Part shown: positions 1 through 11,519 of the stretch, piece after piece
Layout of the letters: every line of letters begins with the position of its first letter
Position numbering within the stretch: position 1 is the stretch's first letter
Source: Biomphalaria glabrata
Taxonomy: Eukaryota > Mollusca > Gastropoda > Planorbidae
Assembly (NCBI RefSeq): GCF_947242115.1
Contig: NC_074724.1
Span: forward strand, 34,425,005 to 34,489,004
Direction of reading: 5' to 3'
DNA: 64,000 nt
Notes under the pieces: model-generated
Database searches by the model: none
The model's input: the letters and a program-made list of their open reading frames with translations, nothing else
Told to the model about the DNA's origin: nothing
Translations under genes and position numbers: made by a program

Positions 1-109
1 TGAAAATAGTTATCCTGTTTTTTGTTTCAAACTTACTTTAAAGCGGTTACCTATAAAGGGGACTAATTCAGCTTATACCACCACTTCATTCATGTACAAT
101 TCCTTTCCA

Positions 110-290
110 TTGTTCGAGATACCAAACAAAATAATTAATTATCAAGAGCTAATAAACTATTTTTTTTAATTTATTGATTCTTGTGTTGAAATATTTGTGT
201 CGGATGTCAGATTGGGTGTCTGAGAAATAGTGATTCGTAGATGCACAAGACAGACAGACAGTTTGAGTTGATATAAGCTTTATAAATAAA
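110..290 (-). repeat. unclassified interspersed repeat, copy 1
   Basis: Reverse-complement text (TTCTTGTGTTG..., TCAGATTGGGTGTCTGAGAAA, GACAGACAGACAG, and GTTTGGTATCTC near 110) recurs at 18780-18960 and 61960-62275. No coding capacity; family not recognised. Confidence 0.5.
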
Positions 291-579
291 ACAAAAAAAT
301 GGTGGGTAGGAGGATGAATAAAGCAGTATTGAAGAATAAATAGACAAAAATAAAACAATGTCAAGGACGCTTTACTAAAAGTTAATTATGACCTACTAAA
401 TAATATCAATTAGGCCTACTTTGTGCATTAAGATGAAGCACTTAGAAATTCGATTCTGCAGGGCTAAATAGTACGCAATAATTAATATGCGCTTTTCAAA
501 ATGCATAACCGTTCAATTCTTATTGTAAACCGATCGCCGGATTCTCCTTTTGTGAAGTCCCATAATAGAATAACCATAG

Positions 580-665
580 AATAACTAGATGCATGACACA
601 TAGGATATTAGTCTGATTTTTTTCGAAGTAACGTCTGTATTTTATAAGATAAGAGAAGATACTTT
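580..665 (+). mobile_element. LINE 3' end fragment (tail type AAGATA)
   Basis: ATGCATGACACATAGGATAT...GAAGTAACGTCTGTATTTTA then AAGATAAGA. It is the same 3' terminus as the LINE copies at 6680-7280, 37425-37525 and 58255-58675. Confidence 0.6.
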
Positions 666-1173
666 CGGTTTTTGAACCTACAAAAAAAAGAGTAATAAAG
701 TCGTCATGATTATTATAATTCAGTTTTGCTGCAATTTTCACAGAAGCACAAAAATAGTTTTTGTAAGGCTATAAGGGAAAGCAGTCGTTCGGGCTTTTGT
801 TAATTTAATCTAATTTTAGTTGCAAATAGATTATGTTCCTCCTTACCTCCCTTTTTTCCTAAGAAAATCAATAGAATTTTTTTTTACTTTAACTTATTCT
901 AAGTCTTACATGTCTACGTACTGCCGTTAAGTTGGAGCCTATTCCCAGGTCCGTACACGCAGCTTTGTATGTCTATTAATTCGGGTCAAAGGTGACCTAT
1001 TTAAAAATCAAAAACTGATCGGATAAAGCTACAGAACACGAATACCTATATAGCTCACTGGCACATGACACATTTGCATTTACACAGGCGATACATCTAG
1101 ACATTAGCAGTTACACAGACAGTAGTACATAATAGAAGCAGTTAGTTACACGGACGGTAGATCTACATAATGG

Positions 1174-1430
1174 CTGATACACAGAGGTTAGATCTTAAAT
1201 ACTGGCGATACACAGAGGTTAGATCTTACATACTGGCGATACACAGAGGTTAGATCTTACATACTGGCGATACACAGAGGTTAGATCTTAAATACTGGCG
1301 ATACACAGAGGTTAGATCTTACATACTGGCGATACACAGAGGTTAGATCTTACATACTGGCGATACACAGAGGTTAGATCTTACATGCTGGCGATACACA
1401 GAGGTTAGATCTTACATGCTGGCGATACAT
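1174..1430 (+). repeat. 31-bp minisatellite, 8 copies
   Basis: Unit GATACACAGAGGTTAGATCT plus TACATACTGGC, nearly identical in all copies. Degenerate half-units extend to about 1060 and 1460. Confidence 0.95.
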
Positions 1431-1674
1431 CGGATACACAGACGGTAGATCGTACATGCTGGCACCGTTGCCTTGTCAAAGAGACATAAAGGCACTTATG
1501 TTTTTTTCCACTCAGCCTTGTGACCTCTGACCTCCATTGACCTTTACCCTCTCCCTCCCTACACACGTACACACACGCCCAGTGTCTCATAGGCTATTGT
1601 TGACTGAACTATTTGAAAAAAAGGGGCACGAATAAAAAGGGACCTGTTGGCAAGAGCTCGGGCTCGAGTCTAAA

Positions 1675-1810
1675 AGAGAGAGAAAGAGACAGAGACAGGG
1701 AAAGACAGAGTTAAAGACAGAGAGAGATTGAGACCGAGAGGAAGAGACTGACAGAAAGAGAGAGATAGAGGGAGAGACAGAGAGTCACAGAGAGAGACAA
1801 AGAGAAAGGG
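1675..1810 (+). repeat. GA/GACA-rich simple repeat
   Basis: Irregular (GA)n with GACAGAGA blocks. The opposite strand gives an artefactual Ser/Leu-rich frame. Confidence 0.9.
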
Positions 1811-1980
1811 CGACATGCCTATACTTTTTAAAAACAAAATATAACTAATTGAAAAAAAAAAAGTCGCATAAAGTAGGAGGAGTGAGGCAAGTTCCATGTT
1901 ATGAGAGGAATGAAACCCCAGTCAAGTAAATGACCAAAATGTTTCTTTTCGAACACCACATTGGAACAGGCGTGTATTGT

Positions 1981-3478
1981 AGCACACGACACCTACATCA
2001 GAACACTGTTGAGACACATCTCACACGACACCTACACCATAACACTGTTGAGACACATCTCACACGACACCTACATCAGAACACTGTTGAGACACATCTC
2101 ACACGACACCTACATCAGAACACTGTTGAGACACATCTCACACGACACCAACATCAGAACACTGTTGAGACACATCTCGCACGACACCTACATCAGAACA
2201 CTGTTGAGACACATCTCACACGACACCTACATCAGAACACTGTTGAGACACATCTCACACGACACCAACATCAGAACACTGTTGAGACACATCTCGCACG
2301 ACACCTACATCAGAACACTGTTGAGACACATTTCACACGACACCTACTTCAGAACACTGTTGAGACACATCTCACACGACACCTACATCAGAACACTGTT
2401 GAGACACATCTCACACGACACCTACATCAGAACACTGTTGAGACACATCTCGCACGACACCTACATCAGAACACTAGACACATTTCACACGACACCTACA
2501 TCAGAACACTGTTGAGACACATCTCGCACGAAACCTACTTCAGAACACTAGACACATTTCACACGACACCTACATCAGAACACTGTTGAGACACATCTCG
2601 CACGACACCTACATCAGAACACTAGACACATTTCACACGACACCTACTTCAGAACACTGTTGAGACACATCTCGCACGACACCTACATCAGAACACTAGA
2701 CACATCTCACACGACACCTACATCAGAACACTGTTGAGACACATCTCACACGACACCTACATCAGAACACTGTTGAGACACATCTCGCACGACACCTACA
2801 TCAGAACACTAGACACATTTCACACGACACCTACATCAGAACACTGTTGAGACACATCTCGCACGAAACCTACATCAGAACACTGTTGAGACACATCTCG
2901 CACGACACCTACATCAGAACACTAGACACATTTCACACGACACCTACTTCAGAACACTGTTGAGACACATCTCGCACGACACCTACATCAGAACACTAGA
3001 CACATTTCACACGACACCTACTTCAGAACACTGTTGAGACACATCTCGCACGACACCTACATCAGAACACTAGACACATTTCACACGACACCTACTTCAG
3101 AACACTGTTGAGACACATCTCGCACGACACCTACATCAGAACACTAGACACATTTCACACGACACCTACTTCAGAACACTGTTGAGACACATCTCGCACG
3201 ACACCTACATCAGAACACTAGACACATTTCACACGACACCTACTTCAGAACACTGTTGAGACACATCTCGCACGACACCTACATCAGAACACTAGACACA
3301 TTTCACACGACACCTACTTCAGAACACTGTTGAGACACATCTCGCACGACACCTACATCAGAACACTGTTGAGACACATTTCACACGACACCTACATCAG
3401 AACACTGTTGAGACACATCTCACACTACACCTACACCAGAACACTGTTGAGACACATTTCACACGACACCTACACTAG
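1981..3478 (+). repeat. 39/35-bp minisatellite with 74-bp higher-order unit
   Basis: About 1.5 kb. The basic 39-bp unit is CACACGACACCTACATCAGA + ACACTGTTGAGACACATCT. From about 2460 a 35-bp form lacking TGTTG appears and alternates with the 39-bp form as a 74-bp pair. The first 15 units are 13 codons each and open in two frames, which explains the 219- and 184-codon frames; these are not protein evidence. Confidence 0.95.
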
Positions 3479-3489
3479 CAAACAGAATA

Positions 3490-3668
3490 AGCAAGTCTAA
3501 ACACCAAGATACCTGTGTGTAGTCGCTGAATGAACTCTTTATGTTGTCTGTTGTATTTATGTGTATTTTTCTGTTGTGTTGTCTTTATATGAGAAACGAG
3601 TCCTTGTAATCACAACAAATTTCCGTAAGGATCAATAAAGCAACTTAGTCTTAGTCTTAGTCTTAAAT
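3490..3668 (+). mobile_element. LINE 3' end fragment with (CTTAGT)n tail
   Basis: CACCAAGATACCTGTGTGTA...TCACAACAAATTTCCGTAAG, then GGATCAATAAAGCA and a CTTAGT repeat tail. Same 3' UTR as 14124-14434 (+) and 63068-63340 (-). It begins exactly where the 39/35-bp minisatellite ends. Confidence 0.75.
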
Positions 3669-4070
3669 GTTCTGTTCAATATTCTACAAATATTTTTATG
3701 AATAATTATGAAAAATCTTTTTTTTTCCCTGCTCATAAGGCGGAGTTTAAAACCCCTCTAGTGGGCTTCATATTAAATTTTTACATGAAGTATATTTTTG
3801 TGTCTTTTTATACAAAGCCCAGAAAATTTTGCAATAACTTTAAATAATGTCATATTTAATGAATCGAGTTCATTCAATCTTCGACTGTCTGTCTGTAGGC
3901 CTACGTCCTCCTTCAATAACATAATGGAAAAGATTAACTTTCTCTTTTGTTCTACCAAAAACCACAACACCAGTGGACACTTAAAAAGAAACACAATGAA
4001 TTTTGTTTCTCTCTAACGCAGCTCAACACTGTCTATGCCAGAGAATAAAGATTATTCATTTTTGACATAT

Positions 4071-4443
4071 TGTTGTAACCCTGCCTTGCACCAGTGCTTG
4101 AGGTGCGCACTGGCGCACTAGTGAACGAAAACAGGAAGACACCAGAATGGAGAGAAGAACAGTGCATCAGGGATTGTGAAGAGTCTGAATGTTTGGGAAA
4201 CTAAGAGGCCAACTTTTGTGCTGCCTGAAGGTTGTAGAAGGGACCTGGAGCGAAGCGGGGAAGGCTGTCGTTGGTCCACATTCGGGTGAAGTAGCAAAGG
4301 ACTGGTTCACTTAGTATAAGACTCTGAGGAAGCTGAAGGATGTTATGTGTTTGCCCTAGTGAATAAACACAACTATTTATTTCCTGTTCAACTGTGTTGA
4401 GTTGCCTGCCTTTTCGTTGATTGCCTACCCTAGAATTGCAACA
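4071..4443 (+). mobile_element. solo-LTR-like fossil
   Basis: 373 bp starting TGTTGTAACC and ending TTGCAACA (TG...CA with 5-bp inverted ends), containing AATAAA near 4360 and flanked by ATAT on both sides as a possible 4-bp target duplication. No internal region is present, so it would be a recombined solo LTR of a Gypsy-like or related element. Family is not certain; age looks moderate. Confidence 0.45.
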
Positions 4444-4739
4444 ATATTAATAATATAACGCTTTTCTCAATATAGATCTAGATATTGATTGGTACATAAT
4501 TTTATATCATATTTTATCATGCTTCGAGTTTTTTTTAAAGAAAAATATAAATTGGCTACTTAACTTAGGAATATGTTAGTTATCTCTTTAAATTATATAA
4601 ACCTATATTGTTTACATAGTACCAGATTGAGGGGGGTGGGGTTGGCATATATCGTGATCTAGTTATTTTAATGTATTCATTTCATTTCCATGAAAAGCAT
4701 CTTACAAATCAAATGTATTAATTACGTTGTTTGAGACGT

Positions 4740-4990
4740 TGTAATGGAGTGTGTTTGTTTGTGTGTGTGTGTGTGTTTGTGTGTGGGTGTTTGTGTTTCT
4801 GTAACTGCCGTTTGAATGATGCAAGATAAACGTCAGCTGTCTTAGGTAGTACAGACTCCAGATTGCCAGAGTGAAAAGACGTGATTTTGTAATGAGTTAG
4901 ATATTCTTCAGAATACTATTTTATATTACTAATGAAGTCTCAAATTAAAATCGTGTCTATATTGAAAGAGATATTTATAATATCAAATAT
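4740..4990 (+). repeat. unclassified repeat, pair with 8280-8530
   Basis: A GT-rich start, then AATGATGCAA, GACTCCAGA, and TAATGAGTTAGAT, in the same order as at 8280-8530. No coding capacity. Confidence 0.45.
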
Positions 4991-6560
4991 ACAAAAGTTA
5001 CTCGTTATTTCACCTTTTGTAATTTAAGGTATAAAATGCCTACAGCAGTTTAGTTGTCAACCAGCAGTCCAGTCTTTTTAGAGACAACGGCCGTCCACAA
5101 CAGGCCTCCCAATGCTATTATTTGTTCACTTACCTAAATTTCCAGTAAAAGATCCTGGCGAAAAATGCAAGTTGCAATAGATTTGTACTCTTTCAATGCG
5201 CAGATAACTCGTTCTGGTTCTCAGTTGTTTACCTTCCCACAGCTGTGGCACAGAATGAACTGTTGACAATTTTTTTTTTTTGTGTCGCTATTCCACGAGA
5301 CGGCGTGTTCAATATACCTACCACCCTTTCAGTCGCCCCCCGTTATATTTGACATATCGGCGCCCACCCTGACATGCCCCTCCTCTTCCTTATTGGCGGG
5401 AGGAAAACATTGGCAGTGTAGTTCTTAGAGTTTGGGGAAGGGGGGGGGGGAAGAAAACAACAAAATTCCTTTCTTGGAGGTAGATCTTAAATCTTTTTAT
5501 GATAGCTTTCACACTCCCCTCTTTAGAATAAGAGGCTTTTGTAGGAGGGGGGGGAGAGGCGTGTGTGTATGTGTGTGTGTGTGTGTGGGGGGGGGGTTGC
5601 AGGCTCAATGTATCTATTTTTTTTTTAAAGTTACTGTCATTCTAATATTAGTTTTGTCAGTAGACTGCTAATAAATAGGTCATGTCTCTAGACTAACTGA
5701 TAATATTAGTTGTATATCTTTTCTAGAGACAATATGATCGATCTAGTACCAGTATTAAAGGACTAACTAGATAGACCGAGCGATTGATCTAGTTAGAGTA
5801 TCTTTAAGGACTATGTGATTGATCAATCTCGGCACTATCAGAAGGATATATTATTATAGACCAGAAGAACACTCTAGTAAGAGTATCCTTCATTTATGGA
5901 TTCCCCAGATAAACACTTTATATTTTTAAACCCTTTAGAAGCGTGTGGTAGTTTAGCCTTTAAACACTAGAATTGAAAGTCCATTTTGTCTACACTCGAT
6001 GTAAAAAAACAAACAAACTCGGCCCTCAGACTTAAATGTAAGCAGACGACATGCCAAATTTGCAAAAGTTGACAACTTTGCGCACCTGATCGAACTGGTT
6101 TGAAAGGTTATGTATAGTAACAAAGCGTTACTGACCATGCATATATAAAAAATAGGTGATTGATCTGGTTTTACTTGTGGTGTTAGTATCTTTATAACCA
6201 GTGACAATGTGACCCAAGATCGTCCTAAATATTTTAAGATAAGATAATATTTTTCGTCCACAAAAATGGAAATGTTCAATGAAGTTTAGACGCTTTTAAA
6301 TATTCACCATAGAAATACTATATATATTTCCGTAATACATTAATATACATGAATATAGACTGTTGAGACTAGTCATACCGCGACAGTCAAAATGAAATCA
6401 TCTTGATTCTGTTGATGCAGCATTTATCTTGGAATGGTAATTTTAGTGAAATAAATGTCAATCACCAATACAAAATCTTTGTACAATGTTCTATTTATAC
6501 ACGTTGGAATACCAAAAAAAAATACATATTCCCAATAGTCTAAGGCGATCCTGCCAAATC
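4990..6560. other. intergenic, no gene seen
   Basis: AT-rich unique DNA with a GT microsatellite and poly-G run at 5565-5597 and a poly-G run near 5443. Open frames here have no coding character or recognisable motif. Confidence 0.5.
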
Positions 6561-6614
6561 GTCATTCAACCCCAAAGGGTGTTGCAAACCCACAGTTTGA
6601 TAACCACTGGGGTA
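6560..6614 (+). mobile_element. hAT-type terminal fragment
   Basis: AACCCCAAAGGGTGTTGCAA then ACCCACAGTTTGATAACCAC TGG, resembling the hAT end of form GACCCACAGGTTGAGAACCACTG. The other terminus is not visible. Confidence 0.35.
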
Positions 6615-6679
6615 GACGTTTATATAGTTGATGTGTAGGCCTAATAGTTTTTTTACATTTATCTATTAATTAGAGAAAA

Positions 6680-7280
6680 ATCAAACAAAGCATTAGGGTT
6701 AATTAAAAGAAATGTCTAAAAATCAAATACGAACATAAAACTAAAATGTTATTTAACCTTGATTAGGCCAATAATAGAATATGCATCCTCTGTTTGGGAC
6801 CCCCTCAACCCAAGAAAACATTAAGAAACTGGAACAGACACAAAATAGAGCAGTGAGATTCATAACAAACGAATATTCACATTTGACTAGAGTGACACCT
6901 TCAGTAAAATCACTAAATTTAGAAAGCCTTCAGGACAGAAAGACACAAAGATAAAGGCACATTCCTCGTTCCCTATGCTAGGACAAATTTGTACAAATGC
7001 TCTTTCTTCCCTAGCGCTATTAGAGCATGGAATGGGTTGCCTGAGCTAGCCAGGAAAACCAGTGACTTGGCAGAATATAAGTCATTGGTTAATATGCATG
7101 ACTAAATGCATGACGCGTAGGACATAATCATCTTCTTTTTTGAACTAACGTCTGTGTTAAAAAAGATACGATATACATTTATCTAGTAGATAATTTTGTT
7201 CGTGTATTTGTATTTAATTGCTGTCAATTATTATCCCATTATATGTCCATTTGATTGAACCAATAAAAATTATCTTATCC
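6680..7280 (+). mobile_element. LINE ORF2 C-terminus and 3' end (CR1/Jockey-like)
   Basis: Broken frames read LIRPIIEYASSVWDP, KKLEQTQNRAVRFITNEYSH, LNLESLQDR and RAWNGLPE, the end of a non-LTR reverse transcriptase. The 3' UTR contains AACGTCTGTGTT and ends AATAAAAATTATCTTATC, the tail seen in other copies. 5'-truncated. Confidence 0.75.
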
Positions 7281-7429
7281 TAATAGATTTGAGTTACTTG
7301 TTAATTAAAGTGCTATAACTTGTTAGCTTTTAAAATCAATTTCACTATTAATAACTTGTTACAGCACGATTCTAAATTCCTATAATACACACACATATAC
7401 ACAGAAAGAAAGTTGGCAAGTATTTTTTG

Positions 7430-7570
7430 CTGGTTCATAGCCTCCCTTTTTCTTTTATCGTAAATTTGTCTTCATAGACATAAAATAAATATAGACTGGA
7501 AAAAGAAAATAACTTCATGTAACTTGAAAACATGTTGTCGGATTTCCGAATTCTGAAAATTCTGATTATT
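7430..7570 (+). repeat. short repeat, inverted partner of 13870-13990
   Basis: AACTTCATGTAACTTGAAAA then GGATTTCCGAATTC recurs inverted at 13870-13945. It lies out of mirror order relative to the palindrome, so it is more likely an interspersed element than part of the arms. Confidence 0.45.
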
Positions 7571-7806
7571 CTCATTATTATTAAAATATATTCGTAGTCT
7601 TAGGTACCTTATGTAATACTTACTATTATCAATTAACACTAGCACAGACCTGACTAACTAATGACACACACAATGGATACACAACTGCGGTCTTTGGTTG
7701 GGCACATGTAATATAGTCACGCAGACGCTGTAAAACGCCAAAATATTTTACACATGTAAAAACATATTTAAACGTTCATTTAAAAAAAAATGAAAAAAAA
7801 AAAAAT

Positions 7807-7813
7807 CGTCCCT

Positions 7814-7874
<61 letters not shown>

Positions 7875-7880
7875 AGAGAC
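7807..7880 (-). tRNA. tRNA-Asn (GTT)
   Basis: 74 nt cloverleaf: acceptor arm GTCTCTG/CAGGGAC, D arm GCGC...GCGC, anticodon loop CTGTTAA (GTT), T loop TTCAAGC, discriminator G. A T-run follows on the minus strand as a Pol III terminator. About 130 bp of upstream flank (to about 8010) is shared with the copy at 17275. Confidence 0.95.
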
Positions 7881-8104
7881 GATGTGTTTAACATTCGACT
7901 TTGTTAAGTTTTTACATTCAAACAAAATAAATTATCGTCCGACTATGGTAATGAGTCCTACAGTCCTATGTCACTGATGTAACAGATAAAGAGTGCTGTG
8001 TCAACTTAAACTAGATCTGGATCAAATTGAAAAGTATGAAGGGAATGGGCAAAAGTAATTAGATGGTCGTGTGGATATGAGCTATATATATATGGAACTG
8101 TCTT

Positions 8105-8235
8105 TCGGTGGTCTTGAAGCTCCTGGGTTTGAACCCTGCCCGTTGTCATCCTCCGACGTCTTGCGGGAGGCTTGGGCTAGGAGGTCATTTTCTGAAGGAT
8201 CATTCCAAACCTGTAAAATATTTGACAAATATATA
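8105..8235 (+). mobile_element. SINE-B fragment (tRNA-derived)
   Basis: GGTTTGAACCCTGCCCG (B-box-like), then GCGGGAGGCTTGGGCTAGGA, then CTGAAGGATCATTCCAAACC. Lacks the 5' A-box part. Confidence 0.65.
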
Positions 8236-8279
8236 GACCTCTCTATACATAGGGCCTACTATATATGTATATATAAAAG

Positions 8280-8530
8280 ATGTGTAGGCAAAAATTATAG
8301 TGTGCGTGTGGGTGTTTGTATAGTGATGGTAAGAAGAAATTAGCGATTGGTTGTAAATGATGCAACATAGGTGCCGTCATTTGGTCTTAGTTAGGGGAGA
8401 CGACTCCAGAACGTGAGACTAAAAGGTTGTGTTATTGTAGTGAGTTAGATTTTGTTAAAAAAGTATTTTTACGAAAGTCTAATGGAAACAACACATTGAC
8501 AATACTTTGTCATGTATTTCGCACCAGATG
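8280..8530 (+). repeat. unclassified repeat, pair with 4740-4990
   Basis: Same order of blocks (GT-rich, AATGATGCAA, GACTCCAGA, TAGTGAGTTAGAT) as the 4740 copy, with moderate divergence. Confidence 0.45.
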
Positions 8531-9202
8531 TGTATTTTGTAGTAGCTTAAGTATCCGCATTTTCCGGGACATTCTTTATATCATTCTTCATATGCTCATT
8601 TAGTCCCGAAAGCAGTCACAATAACTACAATACATCAGCGAAAATAACACTGATGCATAGATCACGAAATATCTTAAACTATCGTACGTGTAGGGTCTAC
8701 CTTTTACCTCACTAAGAATGGTTTTTGACAGATTCACAACATGAGGACCGCTAATCGTGAAAAACCGCAAGCTTTCTATCACACCTTTGTTATTTCCCCA
8801 AAAAGCCCGCAGTCTACATAAAGAGATCTTTTTAAAACTCTTTCTCTCCGAACTGACGATACCAGCGTTGATTCCACCAGAATGTGGTAAATATATACGG
8901 AGAGAAAGAGTTAAATATCACGAATTCCGTATTTTTAAAGTAAAGTCTAATATTGTTCTGTTCCCCCTACATCTGCTTAGTTTCAATATGCCTAACATCA
9001 TGTCCACTTCCTTTTCAGAATTGTCTTTCCAGCACTGCATGAATATTTTTTTACCCAGATCTTATACCAATAAAGAAACGTTTTTTTTTGGGTCAACAAC
9101 TATTTGATGCGTTTTTTTGTGTTAAGTGTTCCATTGTAATTTTTGCAGAAAGGTTTGTCTTATCTTACTAAGAAATTGTTGAGTTAGCTTCATATAGATC
9201 TA

Positions 9203-9388
9203 GATGGTTGCCTGGTCATGCCGTTTGCGCGCTGGGCTGTCGTTTGGATCTATCGATGGTCTCGGGTTCAAACCCTGCCCGCTCCCATCCCCCGTCATCC
9301 TGCGGGAGGTTTGGACTAGGAAGTAAACTATCTTCAACTCTGAAGGAACATCCGAAACATGTAAAACAAAACAAACATTTTACATTTT
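9203..9388 (+). mobile_element. SINE-B, near-complete copy
   Basis: tRNA-like head TGCCTGGTCATGCCGTTTGC with B box GGTTCAAACCC, body CGGGAGGTTTGGACTAGGAA then ACTCTGAAGGAACATCCGAA, and an AAACA-rich 3' end. Five related copies lie in the window. Confidence 0.75.
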
Positions 9389-10304
9389 AGGTTTATAACT
9401 GTAGAAATTCATTTCACTTTTTTGTTTTGATATTTAAAAAAAAAATGGTCTCAGAGTTCGCATTCGATTCATTTCGATAGATCTAAAGTCTCTTTCTTTT
9501 TTTGAGAGAGAGAGAGAGAGAAAGAGCAAGAAATGGTAGCCTACTTTGTAACAAAGTTTTAAACATACAAACAACTAAATCATTGAAAATATTTTAGATC
9601 TAGATCTATTGTCATTTCGCTACATTCAAAAAGTACCAAATAAACGATTATAATAAATAAAATAATTTTTTTTTGTATCATTAATGTAGTGGGGTGGATA
9701 CTTGTTGAGGCCACAACGGCCGCCTCGATAGCCACATGACATTTTCCCCCTAGATGGCGTCTTGTGTCAGCGCGTAAAAAGGCAAAACAACGTGGCCACT
9801 GTCCACCCTACCGGCATCTCTTGTCACTGTAGTGTCTGTACGTTACTGGACCTACTTCGTCTCCACTCCCTGTTTGTGCCTGGTTCTACACCACGTGTTT
9901 TCATATGGCTGCAGGTAAATACACTTTTACTGTTTCTTATATTGGATTATAATTATATTAAGTAGTTTTTATAGAATATCCCCCCCTCCCCCCGGTTTTC
10001 ATCCATGTTGTTGGACTATCTTTATGTTCAGAAATTCAGCATGTCAATTAATTCTTTTATCGAATAGCGTACCTTTAGTAAACTAGACGAAATAGATCCT
10101 ATATAGAAATTTAACTGTCTGTTTGGTGAACGTATTTCTACAACCACGTGTGTAGATACTGGCTGATAAGAACCAGTATATAGATTTGTTCTATGTAATT
10201 GTTATAATTTTTTTTTGTTTGGAAAAGAAAAAGCGAAACTTTTTTTATGTAGAACAACTAGTTGATTGATTTTAAGAGAACTACTTTGTCATCCATTTTT
10301 ATAA

Positions 10305-10565
10305 TGTTTCTTCTTCTTCTTCGTTCTCATTGTTATGTTGGAGCGTTCAGATGAGTAGACCAATACATGAGATGAACTGCGCAGTGGTTTCCAAATCAGG
10401 GAGCTCTCCATATAGTTTTCTTTCTATTGGGGTGTTTTGGGGCCAGTGTCTTGTACGGGCCTCTTGGTAAAGAGAGCAGTTTTGGAGGACGTGGCCGGCA
10501 TTTTCTGGTGATACTCCACATGGACAGATTTCACTGGTTCCAATTTTGAGCTTCCGGTACATGTT
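10305..10565 (-). mobile_element. LINE C-terminus with (GAA)n tail
   Basis: Minus-strand frame reads MYRKLKIGTSEICPCGVSPE then NAGHVLQNCSLYQEARTRHW, a Cys/His-rich end (C-x-C, H-x(4)-C) typical of the region after RNase H in LINE ORF2. It ends in a GAAGAAGAA tail. Copies at 18105, 47585 and 53682. Confidence 0.75.
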
Positions 10566-10744
10566 TCTGATGTTCCATATCTCTCTTGTGTTCGTTTAAG
10601 AGATGATTGGTTTTCACTATAACATTTTTTTTTAGATCTAATATTTAGACTTCAAACACTTTAGACCTATTATGTTAAGTTTATGCCCATGTTTAATTAT
10701 GTTTGCCTTTGTGCAGGTCTTTAGTGTAGCCTACAATAAACGTC

Positions 10745-10985
10745 CAAATTTAGAAAGCCTTTAGGACAGAAGACGCAAAAGTAAAGTAGCAATTATGCAT
10801 AAAACACTGAACCATAATCTTCAAATACAAAAACAGAATTTAATAAAATACTCTGAAAGACACAAAGATAAAGACACATTCCTCGTCCCATATGCTAGGA
10901 CAAATGTGTACAAATACTCCTTCTTCCCTAGTGCTATTAGAGCATGGGATGGGTTGCCGGTGCATATTGCTAGTCATATATAAAA
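10745..10985 (+). mobile_element. LINE C-terminal fragment (same family as 6680)
   Basis: Frame reads MHKTLNHNLQIQKQNLIKYS, then ERHKDKDTFLVPYARTNVYK, then YSFFPSAIRAWDGLP, the usual end of CR1/Jockey-like ORF2. It sits inside the left palindrome arm. Confidence 0.75.
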
Positions 10986-11439
10986 CTAGTTTCAATTCTT
11001 TCTCTGCTTTTAACAATTCACTGCGGTGCTAGTTAATACTAAATCACAGACCTATAAAATATGCATATATACTAGCCAGATATGACCCGCGGCCTGTAGA
11101 ATGTGAAAATATGTAAAGTCCTGGCTGATTCATTCCATTCCATAACAGCACTAGTGAAGAAAAAGCTTTGTACCGATAAAGAAAAGTAATGAAATAGGGT
11201 TTATTGGCGTCTAATGTATTATTTTTTTTTTTGTAATTGGAGTCTATGATAGAATTAGGCCTACATAAAAAAAAATACTTCTTGTAAAAAGTAAGATTAG
11301 GCCTATTTTTAAGGAAAGGTTTTAAGCTCCGCCATAGGAAAATACATTTTGAACAGTACACCCTTACATGCTTATTCTATCAGATATTTTTAAATAATTA
11401 AAAAAAAAAAAAAATAGGAACAAAAAGGTTAAGTAAAAT

Positions 11440-11456
11440 CGTCCCTGGGTGGGCTC

Positions 11457-11507
<51 letters not shown>

Positions 11508-11513
11508 AGAGAC
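11440..11513 (-). tRNA. tRNA-Asn (GTT)
   Basis: Same 74-nt gene as the neighbour at 7807, with T loop TTCGAGC instead of TTCAAGC. TTTT follows 3'. Its 5' flank does not resemble the flank shared by the 7807 and 17275 copies. Confidence 0.95.
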
Positions 11514-11519
11514 ACTTGA

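Larger units (their letters stand above)
7735..11070 (+). repeat. left arm of large imperfect palindrome
   Basis: Segments recur inverted and in mirror order in 13240-17415: 7735-8010 with 17133-17415 (tRNA-Asn and both flanks), 8500-8605 with 15108-15265, 9683-10160 with 14040-14838, 10598-10735 with 13501-13720, and 11000-11060 with 13241-13310. Short exact matches include GTGCAGGTCTTTAGTGTA and ATTCACTGCGGTG. The arm is interrupted by SINE-B copies and two LINE fragments. Confidence 0.8.

Noticed and set aside
1930-2589. 219- and 184-codon repeat-protein frames
   Set aside because: They follow from a 39-bp minisatellite unit without stops. The frame is lost once 35-bp units begin, and there is no start or splice context.
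1174-3478. Tandem arrays considered as CRISPR
   Set aside because: No unique spacers; units are head-to-tail minisatellites in a eukaryotic genome.
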